In this document: piece after piece, positions 1 through 12,700 of the stretch
Layout of the letters: each line of letters starts with the position of its first letter
Position numbering within the stretch: the first letter of the stretch is position 1
Origin: Mytilus trossulus
Lineage: Eukaryota > Mollusca > Bivalvia > Mytilida > Mytilidae
Direction: 5' to 3'
DNA: 64,000 nucleotides
Assembly: GCF_036588685.1 (NCBI RefSeq)
Contig: NC_086375.1
Coordinates: forward strand, 8,053,916 to 8,117,915
Translations under genes and position numbers: made by a program
The notes under the pieces: model-generated
What the model was told of the DNA's origin: nothing
Databases searched by the model: none
What the model saw: the letters and a program-made list of their open reading frames with translations, nothing else

Positions 1-60
1 AACCCGACCATAGAAAAAACAACAGCAGAAGGTAACCAACAGGTCTCCAATGTAGCGAGA
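1..60. repeat. Fragment of interspersed repeat family A
   Basis: Starts inside the family-A repeat (cccgaccatag ... caacagcagaagg ... caacaggtct ... tgtagcgagaaatt), which is seen at greater length at 2564-2905. It lies in the MKKS intron downstream of the visible exon. Confidence 0.7.
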
Positions 61-377
61 AATTTTGTATTGTTTTGCTTTTCCTCTTTTTCTTGCTGAA
101 ATGTTGTCTAAATTTGATAGACTTACAAGTGGTTATCTATTTTGTGTTAGCCTTTGGTATCTTGCCTAGTTTTGTCTTTTTCATAAAACATGAAATATTC
201 ATCTCATTTATCTCAAGAATCTACCTAATTATTCTCTAGATGTGACAGGAATTTAGAAGATTACAATAGAGCTGGTAAAGAAACAACAGTCAAAGTTTGG
301 TCACAGTTTTAGACACAACCGAGTTTGACTCAGCAAGGTTTGACTGTACTTAATAATGTGAATGGATCCTTATCTAC

Positions 378-1351
378 CAACCTGTTAATTTCAGTATGAA
401 TGGAATCATCTGTGAACCAAGACGTTCTACAGGTAAAATATTCTGTTTATAAAGGTAACTTTTCACTGAAGGATGAATAACTTTCTGACAGAAAAGGACT
501 CCAACATTCAATTCTGCACATCTGTCACAAAACTTCATTATTCTACTTAAAACTGTTTTTTCTTCTGACAGCTCATTAAAAACTTCATATTCTGCATCCA
601 TAATTTCTTCTGAATCACCTGTCATGGAAATGGTTACCATGGCAACATTGATCCGATTGTTTACTTTTTTTACATTGTTTAAAGCGGCCAGAGGAAGTTG
701 ATAACCTTGTAATAGCAATCCTTGATATAATTTAGAATCAGAAACAGGAAGTCCTTCAACTGGAATTAAATATATGTTCTCTTCCCAGCTACCAGACCTT
801 CCCTCACAAGGGAGATAACTTGCAAAAACTTGGACCAGAAGCTTAGAAAAGTTATCTAAATCATATGAATTCAGTTTACACAATGGTTTTCTACCAATTA
901 TAGTTTTAACAAAATTAGTCATTTGATTAAGACTGGAAATATCTATATTCATTTTTGAAGATTCAGCAGTAATGTCTTCAACAACTATTGTTAAAAATCT
1001 GTCATATAACTCTGTTAAGTAAGAATTGGTGACGTTAAGATTCATCGACTTAGTCAATAATAAAACAGGTAACATAGAAACAAAATGTCCTCCATCGGAA
1101 AAGTGTTGAAGATGACCTTGAACGGCTGTTACAATGAGTCGAATAACAGGTTTAGACACAGACAATGACTGTAGCAGACGACAAGAGGTAGAGGTCATAG
1201 TTAGATGACCTCCAACAGAATTCTGAACCATCTGGATACATCCTTTACGACATGATGCTGTTATCTTCAGGAATAAATTAAGGGCATCTACTATATCAGG
1301 ACTCACAAGGTTCTGTAATTGTAAAGTTCCAACTGATTGGTCCATAATTAT
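378..1351 (-). CDS. MKKS: MKKS/BBS6 chaperonin-like protein, first coding exon (partial gene)
   Basis: Group II chaperonin-like protein; in vertebrates it acts with BBS10, BBS12 and the CCT chaperonin to assemble the BBSome and localises to the centrosome/basal body. The start codon is at 1345-1343, six bases after a clear acceptor (TTGTAG at 1357-1352). The exon encodes about 322 residues and leaves through a donor near 378-382, so the C-terminal part (human protein about 570 aa) lies left of the window. Recognition rests on blocks close to the human protein, notably LFCQKVIHPSVKSYL near residues 286-300 and RLGSQMIPFILKLTG at the exon end, and on the GGHL, FSDGGHF and VIRLIV segments in the N-terminal third. 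As expected for MKKS, I see no chaperonin ATPase motif in this part. The donor is ambiguous: GTTGGT after 382 or GTAGAT after 378. Confidence 0.93.
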
Positions 1352-2114
1352 CTACAATAAAACATGTCAATTTATTAAACTCTATTAAACAGTGGTCCTT
1401 TAAAATGACATCAATGTCTGAGTTAATCTAGAATTTTCTCTTACTTCATGTACTTAGACTAGTTTCATGTCAGAAAACATTAAATATCCAATTGCACCTG
1501 GGTTTGAATAAAATTTCCTAAAACATTCTGACTCTATATGCCTATATATTCTTTAATACGAAATTCAATTACATGATATAGTTATCATTAAACATATAGT
1601 GTAGGTTTGGAGTTTTGAATAATATTACAATAACCATTAGCTTCATTAAAACATTGGTGGATACCGGTACATTATAGTTGTCTCAATGGTATTCATACAG
1701 GTCACATCTTCTTACACTACAGCTCAGGTGGATTTTGCTTTTTCCACTTGCCCACCATGGGCAGCCTAACCATTCCCACTCTAGCTATATTCTGTTTTAT
1801 TTGAAAAAATATTGAGTACAAATGCTTATCTGCTTATTTCAATTGATTGTTCTTGAAAGTCTTTTGATAAAACAAAAGAAATTACATGCCCACATTAGAC
1901 CAGTCATCCACTGAGGCCCCACTTATAGGGTACCAGGGATAGAACTTAAACTTTAGCAATGTAGCCCACAGCTTATATTTTGTAGCCCATATATATAGTT
2001 CTATACAAGAAAAGCAGAAATTTGAGTAGCCCAAACCAAATTTTAGGGGCCATTGGCCTGTGGGCCCCTGCTAATTTCATACCTTGGACCGTACGTAAAA
2101 ATAATAAAACTTAC
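1352..2114 (-). other. Intron between the small-ORF exon and the MKKS coding exon
   Basis: This 763 bp stretch has GTAAGT at its 5' end and TTGTAG at its 3' end on the minus strand. It shows no convincing exon. A low-complexity patch around 1880-2080 repeats TAGCCCA-type words; I see nothing else. Confidence 0.6.
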
Positions 2115-2352
2115 TTTAGCAAGTACCTCATTATTTCTATTCTAACTCTCTGATTCTTGTTTCTTTGTTTTATTTAATTTCTTCATTTGTCTTAGTCTTT
2201 CAGCACTTCTCTGTTGTCCAGTGCTCAGTTGCATGTACTTGTAATAAGCATATGGTAGTGTTAAAATGGAGCCGCCACCAACAATAAGAATAAAGGAAAA
2301 TATTTTGTTCTGATTTGTCCAATTACTCAGCTGCCAGAATGATGCTGAAATC
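2115..2352 (-). CDS. 3' coding exon of a small single-pass membrane protein, upstream of MKKS on the same strand
   Basis: The exon is bounded by an acceptor (TTTTGCAG, minus strand, ending at 2353) and a perfect donor (GTAAGT starting at 2114). From the acceptor the frame is open for about 69 codons to TAG at 2144-2142. It contains a hydrophobic stretch (KIFSFILIVGGGSILTLPYA) followed by a basic tail (QQRSAERLRQMKKLNKTKK), as in small mitochondrial or tail-anchored membrane proteins. No ATG lies before the membrane segment inside the exon, so the start must be in an upstream exon that I could not locate; the exon needs a preceding phase-2 donor. Splicing the donor to the acceptor before MKKS puts this stop codon 33 nt upstream of the MKKS ATG. 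I do not recognise the protein by sequence. It may be an upstream ORF of the MKKS transcript or a separate gene. Confidence 0.5.
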
Positions 2353-2563
2353 CTGCAAAACAAAATAAAATCAATTTTATAATAAGTTTTCAACTGGTTA
2401 TCCATCATCTAGAGGGAATAACAGATACATGTGAAGAATCTGCAAAATAGTGAGGAAAAAATCCTTAGGAAAATATTCAAGAAAGGAGAAGATTTTCAAA
2501 CTTTAACAGTTGTAGTTCACTTAAAGAGATAAAATCCAGTGAACAGCAAAGAAAGAAACCAAT

Positions 2564-2905
2564 AATAAAATTGAGAATGGAAATGGGGAATGTGTCAAAG
2601 AGACAACAACCCGACCATAGAAAAAAACAACAGCAGAAGGTCACCAACAGGTCTTAATGTAGCGAGAAATTCCCGCACCGGAAGATCCTTCAGCTGGCCC
2701 CTAAACAAATATATACTAGTTCAGTGATAATGAACGCCATACTAATTTCCAAATTGTACGCAAGAAACTAAAATTAAAATAATACAAGACTAACAAAGGC
2801 CAGAGGCTCCTGACTTGGGACAGGCGCAACAATGAGGCGGGGTTAAACATGTTTGTGAGAATTCAACCCTCCCCCTATACCTCTAGCCGAGTAAACGCAT
2901 AACAA
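2564..2905. repeat. Interspersed repeat family A, long copy
   Basis: A sequence of about 340 bp carrying the core GGAAATGGGGAATGTGTCAA. The same sequence occurs in opposite orientation at 11590-11925 and as fragments at 1-60, 3556-3720, 28219-28290 and 45927-45990. No coding capacity. I know this family from memory as common in mussel genomes, which is not proof. Confidence 0.8.
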
Positions 2906-3555
2906 TACGCACAATTAAATTCAGTTAGTCTAATTACTTAAGGTAAAGTATCTTGAGTGCCCAAATACAAAAATCAATTAGTATGATAAAATCTTAGTCC
3001 TGTGGTCTGCAGAGAAATTTTTACGAAATACTAATGTTCAAATGTATATATTGGATTATGAAACACTTTCATTTGACTTTGTCATGTTTGTATACTAGCT
3101 AATTCATACTTTTTAAACATTTTTACAATCTCTGTGTTCTTCTTCTTAATTTACAAGTAATGTTGTGCTTTAGTAGTTTGTCATCCATCAACCATCTCTT
3201 GTCATAAAGTTTAAAGGAAAATCTGAAAATAAATAACTCATATATCATCATGATAACTTTAAAAGCACCAATGCATTAACAATAAATGGTTACAAATTAA
3301 AGACAAACTACAATAACATACATACAATGAAGGCGTGACAGTGGATAATTATGAAAAAAATATATGAAAATAAAAGAGAAGCATACAGTATAAATTATTA
3401 CAGAAATGAAGTAACTTTTAATAATGATATTCTCACCATGATATGATATGATATGAATTACAGATAAATAAAAAAAACAAGGTTAACTAATAATTAGTAA
3501 GGTAACTGCATTTAACAGCAGACAAAACTGGATGTAGGAATGTGTTACCTATGAA

Positions 3556-3720
3556 TAAAATTGAGAATGGAAATGGGGAATGTGTCAACAATGGTTAAAG
3601 AGACAACCACCCAACAACAGCAGAAGTTCACCAATTGATAGGTCTACAATGCAGCGTGGAATTCCCGCACCCAGAGGCGTCCTTAAGCTGGCCCTTAAAC
3701 AAATATATATATTAGTTCAT
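3556..3720. repeat. Interspersed repeat family A, partial copy
   Basis: Same orientation as 2564-2905, covering the first 165 bp with small indels. Confidence 0.75.
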
Positions 3721-3849
3721 TGATCATTGTCTATTTGACTACTGGTCCCTGCATGTGGGGTTTGCAGACACTCAGATATCCCCTAATAATTCCTCTTACA
3801 TATTTAACCAACATAACCAAGGTGGTCAACTTGACAGAAAGCTCTCTAC

Positions 3850-4585
3850 CTAAGTCTACCTAAGTGTTTCCAAACGCAGGAGATCAGTTTGCTCCTCTAT
3901 ATTTGGCTCTGGTTCATCGTCACTAACTACACTTGTGCTACTTCCGGTGTTATAGGTGTATTCAGTGTCAAAGTTATATATCGTTGGGTGTTCTTTCCAA
4001 TGCTTGTCTAAGCGATTTCCAAAAATCTTTACATTCTTTGCGATCACTACGTTATCTGGTAGGCTGTTCCATACTTCCACTACTCTGTTAGAAAAGTAGT
4101 ATTTTCTAATGTCTAGTTAGTCCAAATAATTATGACGTCTTGAAAGGCTATTATAATTTTTTTCTTTGACGCCTTACTTCGACTGTAAGGCGTCAAAGAA
4201 AAAAATTATAATAGCCTTACAAGACGTCATAATTATTTGGACTAAATGTCTAGTCTGCTTCTATATTTTACCAATTTCATAGAGTTGCCTCTTGTTGGCA
4301 AGCTGGTATTACGAGTAAATAGACCTTCTGTCACTTTTGAGTCATATACACCTGTTCATGCTGTTGTTATTTTGTATGTTTCTATCATGTCGCCTCTTAG
4401 CCTTCTAAATTTTAAAGTTGGAATTTTCGTATGACAAATCTTTAAGGTTGGGTAATATCTTTGTTGCTATATGTTGGACATTTTCAATTGTCTTAATATC
4501 TTTCTTTTTGTGGGGGTTCCATACACTACTAGCATATTCAAGATGAGGACGGGCTAATGCCTTATAAATAGTAGGCAGAAGCTTT
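3850..4585 (-). mobile_element. Non-LTR retrotransposon remnant: C-terminal end of reverse transcriptase ORF, interrupted
   Basis: On the minus strand, conceptual translation gives the conserved C-terminal part of jockey/CR1-type reverse transcriptases: LARPHLEYASSVWNPHKKKD, then ENVQHIATKILP, and after an interruption EVWNSLPDNVV and NRLDKHW, ending at a stop near 3856. The frame is broken by small indels and stops and by the foldback insertion at 4117-4245. The rest of the element is absent, so this is a dead 5'-truncated copy. It lies in the gap upstream of both MKKS and SLX4IP. Confidence 0.8.
4117..4245. mobile_element. 129 bp foldback (MITE-like) element with target-site duplication
   Basis: A nearly perfect inverted repeat: the arms begin TTAGTCCAAATAATTATGAC and end with the complement GGACTAA, separated by a loop of about seven bases (TTCGACT). 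It is flanked by the direct repeat ATGTCTAG at 4109-4116 and 4246-4253. It inserted into the LINE remnant, whose reading frame resumes exactly across it. An 8 bp duplication would suit a hAT-type transposase; none is encoded. Confidence 0.85.
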
Positions 4586-5365
4586 TATAATCGAAATATT
4601 TGAAAGTTCTCCCTAAACAAAAATTAATTATCAGACATGGAAGTTCAAAGTTTAATTTCTGTATACATGTAGTTAAGCAGGAGTTTAGATGACCCCCAAA
4701 TAATTTTCTCATATATATTTCTGTCCATATAATTTACAAATTATGTACTTTTTACTCAATGAATGTAGTTAAGACTCCAATTCATTTGTCAAATAGTGAC
4801 TCAAGGTTCATTTATCTGGGTAAAGATTAAAAGCTACAACTACCCAACTACTATCTGATAACCTTGGTCGCCTGATTGCAAATTCACCAGCTAAATAATT
4901 TCTTCAATGTTATAATTAAACTTGTGATGAGTGTATATTTTATGTTAGGAAAAGCGCAAACGTAACTCTTAAAATCGGAACCTCTCTAGAGTATTTATGT
5001 GAATAGTGAAAAGTCTTAAATCTGTATTTAAGGGGCAATAACTCATTTTACCCGCACTTTTCGATGGGCAGCGAATTCTTCACAAAGTATTTACAAGTAC
5101 AACATCATTCCTAGTATTTACCAAACAATGTGAAAATCTGTTTCTTGATCTGTTGCAAAACAGTAGATCATGTTTCGATGGACAGCTTGGAACAACAGGC
5201 ATTTACTAAAAACAGCTGAAATATACATTTTTTTTTATCAACATATGCAATAATTTTTTTTTAAAACAAGACACATCTACACAATACTTCTTAATATGTT
5301 GGGCTGCCATATGTTAAAAATTACAAGAAGTCACATGCTAGGGAATTTTTAATTTGAATCTAAAC

Positions 5366-5445
5366 TAGTTCAAATGATTATGAAGTGTTGAAAGGCTTTC
5401 AATATTTTTCTTTTTTTTTCTTTGACGCCTTACAAATTGGCGTAC
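5366..5445. mobile_element. Diverged half copy of the 4117-4245 foldback family
   Basis: Resembles the left arm of the 4117-4245 element: tagttcaaatgattatgaa, then ttgaaaggct, then tttgacgccttac. The second arm is not recognisable. Confidence 0.55.
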
Positions 5446-6369
5446 AAATTTGCATACAAGCGTAAATAAGGTGTAATGAATGAATACATAAGTCCTGGAC
5501 AATGCTAGAGAAGACCATTCGCTCCTGGTCATTTCAAAATCAATAGCTTCCATGCATGGCCATTGCAGGGGCAGATTTAGGCAGAGGTGTGGCAGGCGTG
5601 CGCCCCCCTTTAAATTTGCAAAGACGATCGTCTTCAACAAGAGACCATTCCATCTTTTTTAACAAAGTATATATAACTGTCAGTTTAACAGAATCAAATC
5701 TTTTTTAAGACAAACTTATTGACTTCATTTACCAGTAAAAACTGGCCACTATATCTAATAGTGCTTTTAAAAAGTAGTATAAAACAGGAACATCAATCAT
5801 TATGATGAGTTTATTTCAGGTTGGTGCAAGATTGGTCTGTCAAATAGAAATTCATTCTTTGGATGAAAAAAAGTCCAACAAAAGATGGCTTCAGCGACAT
5901 CAACTAAAGGTTGGTGGATATTCCAAGTAGAAAGTGCAGTACTTAAGGAGCTTTTTAATTGTAATCTCTGTCCTGCCTTTTTATTTTTCACTCTATCCGG
6001 CCCTGTTTTTTTTTTATAGTTTATCCTGACTTTTCTTACATAAATTGTCATCCTGACTTTTTTTTTTGCAAGTGTCTCATCCTGCCTTTTTTTTTTACTC
6101 AAAACTCCTGTCCTGCCTATTTTTTTCAAATTTCATCCTAGCCCCCCCCCCCCCCCCCCCCATTAAAATCAAATGATAGCTCTCTTACATGTATTACTGA
6201 ATGTACATTCATTAAATAAAATATATAACTATACATTGTATTAAACTATTAAATTTGTTTGTAAAAGGCTTAGAAACAGGTTAAACATGTTAAATGCAAG
6301 CCACATAGTTAAAGGTCTGCATCCTTAAGATATTTTGGAATTGAAAGAGTTTGAATTACAAAATTTGTA

Positions 6370-6960
6370 TACGACTGTAAAATTTGAAAAAAATTTCGTC
6401 GTATATATATTGCTATCACATTGGCATCGTCAGCATCGTCGTCCGAATACTTTTAGTTTTCGCATTCTAACTTTAGTAAAAGCGAATAGAAATCTATGAA
6501 ATTTTAACACAAGGTTAATGACCACAAAAGGAAGGTTGGGATTGATTTTGAGAGTTTAGATCCCAATAATTAAGGAATTAGGGGCCAAAAAGGGCCCAAA
6601 CAAGCGTTTTCTTGTTTTTCGCACAGTAACTTTAGTTTTAGGAAATAGAAATCTATGAAATTTTGACACAAGGTTTATGACCACAAAAGGAAGGTTGGGA
6701 TTGATTTTGGGAGTTTTGGTTCTAACAGTTTAGGAATTAGGGGCCAAAAAGGGGTCCAAATAAGCATTTTTCTTGGTTTTCGCACCATAACCTTAGTATA
6801 GATAAATAGAAATCTATGAAATTTTAACACAAGGTTTATGACCATAAAAGGAAGGTTGATAATGATTTTATGAGTTTTGGTCTTAACAGTTTAGGAATAA
6901 GGGGCCAAAAGGGGCCAAAATTAAACTTTGTTTGATTTCATCAAAAATTGAAAAATTGGG
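6370..6960. repeat. Tandem repeat, about 160 bp unit, three copies
   Basis: Three successive units share gaaatctatgaaattttgacacaaggtttatgacc-like blocks beginning near 6455, 6615 and 6776 (period about 160 bp), each with aggaattaggggccaaa. A related block (ttctttgatatgc) leads into the family seen again at 8470-8715. Confidence 0.75.
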
Positions 6961-8469
6961 GTTCTTTGATATGCCGAATCTAACTGTGTATGTAGATTCT
7001 TAATTTTTGGAAAGATTAGAACTTGTTCTACATCTTTACTTAGGCACCACCCTCCCTAACAACAGGACAGGTTACCTACTGTTACTAAATGGATTCACAC
7101 TAAAATGTAGTTCCCTATGGTTCTCATGTATTTGCACATAATACACATATAACTGAAAACAAAATGGGTATATTATTGGAGCAGTTCATTCAAGAATGTA
7201 TGTCATTAAGGTGTGTTGATGTGCAGGCTTTTAAAAAAAAATTGATTAGGTAAGTGGGTATTGATTCAACTAGTATGATTGACAACTGTCATTATCACTT
7301 AACAATCAGAGACAAGGTGGACCTTTAATTACAATGCCCCACCTCCTAAACTGCCAATCAAATTGACCACATTACCTATCAACCTCAGTCTTACATAATT
7401 ACACAAACCACTCCAATATGCATCTAATTCTTAATAAAGAAGTAGTTGACCTCATAACTGAATACACAAATGTGTATATTAGATATTTGATATTTATAAG
7501 GGTGATATATTTTTTTATTGCAAATTACTTTTGATCTACATTACATAAAGTGATTCTGTAAATTATATCTGAAAGATAAATGATTAATGGATTAACAAGA
7601 TCTTAAAAAAAAAAATATGAATATATAAAAGGTATTCAAGTATGGCCTATAATTTACTTGATAAATAGCCAATAATCGTCAGTAATTAATCAACAATTTA
7701 GATTAGTTCACTTTTTTTTTTATCAGGTATTGGCTTGAAACAGTTTTGAAATTTTAAAACTTTTAATTATAACTAACCATTGTTTATTTCCCATCAATCA
7801 TAACATGCATTATGTCTATTTTAGTCATTTGAATTTTTATTAAAAGTAAATATATATTTTTGCAATCAAGAAACAATCCACATTTCAATAAAATAAGTTT
7901 TTTAATTGGTTGACGTCGAAAAAGTACATTTTCAATGCCCTGTGTCGAAAAATACTTTAAAAATTGATCAAAAGGCACTTTAAAACTTTTAATCTTCAAT
8001 GCCATATAACCTCTGTTTCAACTTACAAAATGCCCAAAAACAACATTTTTCGATTTTTTTTTGCTGGCACTTTAAAGTTTTTAGCTGTTGGTCTAAATTT
8101 ATGTCTTACAAGTATAGTTGGTAACATTTACTAGAATTTTTTTTTTATTTTTTTTTTTAAACATGTTCAGAACGGGCAACATAATTTCCATAAAATATAA
8201 ACTGCAGTTTAACTAAAATTGTGCAAATTTAGAGACCCATATTATTTAATTTGAGCTCATTTTATCCTCATGCTGAAAAAGCAAGTTTCCTTCTAAAGAC
8301 AAATGCAATTTTTAGCAATAGTGCTTTATGAATGTTAATTTTTCCCCACCATACCTTAATATGAAATAATTCAAACTACTGTTCTAATCTTTCCATGAGT
8401 GATATCCATCACTTTGATTGGTCATGTTTACAAATTGGTCTACATTAAGGTCCAAAGGGTCACAAAATA

Positions 8470-8715
8470 AACTTACAAAATTGAATCCTGGAGGTTCTTT
8501 GATATGCTGTATCTAAAAATGTACTTATTTTTTTGATTATTGGCCACGTTTATAAGTTGGTCCAAATCGGGGTCCAAAATCAACTTTTGTTTGATTTCAT
8601 CAAATATTGAATTCTTGGGCTTCTTTGGTATGCTGAATCTAAACATGTTCTTATATTTTTGATTATGGGCCGAGTTTTCAAGTTGGTCCAAATTAGGATC
8701 CAAAATTATTATATT
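8470..8715. repeat. Tandem repeat, about 120 bp unit, two copies
   Basis: Two units share ttctttggtatgctgaatct and agttggtccaaat. The minus strand is open across both units, but this is repeat translation, not a gene. Confidence 0.65.
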
Positions 8716-9740
8716 AAGTATTGTGCAATAACAAGTCTTATCTAATTGCACTATGTTGTGCAATAGCATTTTTTTTTCGATTAGAGTTATCTTTCTTTGA
8801 CCTGAATAGTAAGCAAGAAATTTCTAATTGCACAATATTGTGCAATAGCAAGAATTTTTTTAATTGAAATTAGCCTTCTTTGTCCAGAATCAACTTAAAT
8901 CATTGTTATGTACAATAAACAATGTATATTCACTTTTTACTACCAACTTATAAATTAAAACAATCTTTTCAGTGGTAACAAGCACTTTTTTACATCTTAA
9001 TATTTTATGATGTATTTAAATGAGAAGTTATTGTTGCAAACTCCATTATAAATTTGAATTGAGATCAGTTTTGGAGTAAAGGAAAGGGGGATGTGAAAAA
9101 AAAATAGTTGGGGAGGGGGGTTCAATTTTTCTCATTTCAGATTTCATGAATAAAAAGAAAATTTCTTCAGACATTTTTTTGAGAGGATTTATATTCAACA
9201 GCATAGTGAATTGCTCAAAGAGAAAACAAAAATTTTAAGTTTATTAGAACACATTCATTCTGTGTCAGAAACCTATGCTGTGTCAACTGTTTAGTCACAA
9301 TCCAAGTTTAGAGCTGGATTCAGCTTGAATGTTGTGTCCATACTTGCCCCAACTGTTCAGGGTTCAACCTCTGCGGTCGTATAAAGCTGCGCCCTGCGTA
9401 GTATCTGGTTATAAAATATATGTATGTATCAGAGAAAAATGTGAAATTTTAATAGTTGTTGGGAAGATAGCATCCCAACAGTTCAATAAAGATGATAAAT
9501 AAAATCCATTTCTGTGTTTAATGATAGATAAGAGTTGTTCATTCAAACCCACTAGTGATATTCTTCCTCACTCTAGATGGGGTTAGTAGAAAAGAAATTC
9601 ATTAGCAAAAACAATCAAGAATACAAATTAGAAATATGGTAAAAATACCATACAAAATCTAGATTACGTTCACAATCAACAACCTGCCTCCTGATCCAGA
9701 CCTTTGATAATTGTATGAATATATATATTTTATTTTATAG

Positions 9741-12700
9741 GAAATAGAAAAGTTACTGAAAGGTCCAGTAAGAGCAAAGATAGAAGAAAGAGACAAAAAT
9801 GACAAATCACAGAATATTTTAACAGGTAAGGTGAAAATCACAAAAATGTGGAATTAAATGTTGATTCAGAACCAAAATCTGACAGATTTTTTTCTGTTAT
9901 AATTGTGGATTATTATTTTTGAAGGTGCCAATTAGTGGATTGATAAATTTTTATTATTTATATGAGTGTGACATTTTCCTAACAGATAAAGATATATTTG
10001 TATTATTTAAAAACTTATAACATGTATAACTGCTATATTCTTCTCATTTGAAAACACTCAAAGACTTAAGACCATACTTCTTGTCTCTGTATATAAGCAT
10101 CCTTTATAAGGATCACCACCATAAGTTATGGCATATAAAGGAAGCATTTGGAGCCTGTATTGGTACAGATTGATGTGAGAATTTGCCTACCCAATTCCCA
10201 GCCAGGCCGTGACGTGTCTTATTACCAGAAAGTTAACCGTCCCTAAACATAAAAAAATATAACAAAATAAAACATACCAACTCACACACTCGCCTGATAC
10301 GCTCAGTCCTCAAAGTATAAAAAAGTGTATTTTTTTATGTATCAAATTCCTTTTTTAATATCTGTGTTTTAAATGGCAAAGGGTCACCCCGGATGCCACA
10401 CAAATGCCTTGGCAAAATACGTCTAAGGTAATAACGAGGAATTGGTTAGGACAAAATCTATCAAAACCGACACTACCAAATGCCCTGCTGTATCAATGTA
10501 ATGGAAAGCCGAAAATCCTTCTGAAAAGGATCTCGGAAAGAAACTACCGATCCATTAGGAGAACAGCAAGAACTCGCAGACTCCATATAATGATTAATTT
10601 TTTTGAAAGCTGATTTGCTGATGGATAAGGACAAGTTTGAAACTTTTTTTTATCACCACAAACTGTGATGATTTTAATGATCTAGTATGTTAATTTATGT
10701 GCCAATAACTTATTATATATTTTCGAAAATAAGAGATCAGATGAAAAGTTGTAGATTTTTTTTATCCCAAATTCCAGTTTCAGGATCAAGCTAGCAGCAA
10801 AGAGAGATAAATCAGTATAATTTTGCTGACTCATGTAAAGTATATTCAATGTATATATATCAACCATACTGGTATATTTGGAAATTAATTTATTTATATA
10901 ATAATAATAATGCTTTTTTTATTTGCAATTCTACATTATATTATAGGAAGTACAGTGAGGCTTGGTTATGTGTTTAAAAAGAAATCCCTCCATCATACTT
11001 TGTTACTTGGTGAAGAAGAATCAGGAGAGGAGGGTATATATTAATACTGTATTTTTAAGTACCAGTCTATAATTTAATAAATTCATTTAAAAAACAAGAA
11101 GAAATTACATGATTGAAACCTTCAAATAAATATCATGACTTAACAAAGGAAATTTGATATTTGGGGCCTTTGCCAAATAGGGAAAATTGGATATAATTGT
11201 GTATATTAAAAAAGAAGATGTGGTATGATTGCAAATGAGACAACTCTCCACAAGAGACCAAAATGATGCATTGGTAAGAAAAATTTCAGCAAAAGCAAAA
11301 AAAATACATATTTTATACACAAAAATTGTGTTACAGATTACTTTTTTTTTCGTATTTCATTCAATTGTTTGATACCAACCATTCTGCTTCTTCCTGTTCA
11401 TAGGAACAAATTGACAAATTTGCATAAAATGCATTGAGGATCCTGGAGTTATGTCCCTTGTTTAATTTTCATTGTGCATTCCATATAAGTAGTAAATTTT
11501 CTATGAATACAGGTTTAGGTAGAAGTTAAAAATAGCTTCTTTATAAAAATAGCTTTCTTTATAAATTTGCGTATTGTTATGTGTTTACTTTTCTACATTG
11601 GCTAGAGGTATAGGGGGAGGGTTGAGATCTCACAAACATGTTTAACCCCTCCGCATTTTTGAGCCTGTCCCAAGTCAGGAGCCTCTGGCCTTTGTTAGTC
11701 TTGTATTATTTTAATTTTAGTTTCTTGTGTACAATTTGGAAATTAGTATTGCGATCATTATCACTGAACTAGTATATATGTGTTTAAAGGCCAGCTGAAG
11801 GACGCCTCCGGGTGCTGGAATTTCTTGCTACATTAAAGACCTGTTGGTGACCTTCTGCTGTTGTTTTTTTCTATGGTCGGGTTGTTGTCTCTTTTACACA
11901 TTCCCCATTTCCATTCTCAATTTTTTTCTTTATAAATTGCATTCTTAAGGAATTTTCAAAAAGTAATTGATTGTCATCACCTATTGGATGAATTAGAGAT
12001 GAAGGGGTATTAATTATTCAAATATTGCTCAAGTCAGTGATTTTAATAAAGAAGTCATGAATAAATGGGAGATAATTATTAAAAGTCAATGAAGACAGCA
12101 ACCCAACAATTCACATAGAGATGCATAGAACTTGCCAACTTGGCCTATTCCAAAGAATGGGTGTAGTACTGCTTAATACCTATAAAATATGGGTGTCCTT
12201 TGAAGCTTGCTTTATCTACAAGGGTCTGTAGATGGCCTGTTGCAAGGTAAAATTTCTGTCCCTATCCAATATACCCTCATTTTCCAGTGGCAGTCCAAAT
12301 TTCCCAGACCATCATCCTAGATGGCCTCTATTGTAACTAGATCTACCTATTGTATTTATTGTGAACTTGTTCTCGTCCTGAATATGCATGAAATATTTGC
12401 CACTGGATGTTAAGCAACCAACCGTTAATCAATCATCTTTATCCACATCAAAAACTTCACGTTTCTCAAAAATAACCCATTGTATTTATTGTGAAATTGT
12501 TCTTGTCCTGAATATGCATGAACTATTTGCCACTGGATGTTAATCAATCATCTTTATCTACATCAAAAACTTCACGTTTCTCAAAAATAACCGATTGCAA
12601 AATCATCAACATTATAACATTCAGACTTATTTTCTACACACCCTTATATTTTTGCAATATGAGGATTTTACCTATTATTAGTGAAACAATTTACTTGCTC

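Larger units (their letters stand above)
2409..9740. other. Gap holding the MKKS/SLX4IP divergent start region and repeats
   Basis: Between the last recognised minus-strand exon (2352) and the first recognised SLX4IP exon (9741) there must be the first exons of both genes and their promoter(s). I could not identify them. Apart from the annotated repeats I see a run of 20 C at 6142-6161, T-rich imperfect repeats near 5990-6130, and unremarkable AT-rich DNA. The least repetitive part is about 4900-5180. Confidence 0.5.

Noticed and set aside
5800..6129. 109-codon Lys-rich minus-strand frame
   Set aside because: Arises from T-rich repeated tracts next to a run of 20 C; no known family.
10404..10613. 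69-codon plus-strand frame
   Set aside because: No splice signals tying it to SLX4IP and no recognisable domain; it falls inside an intron.
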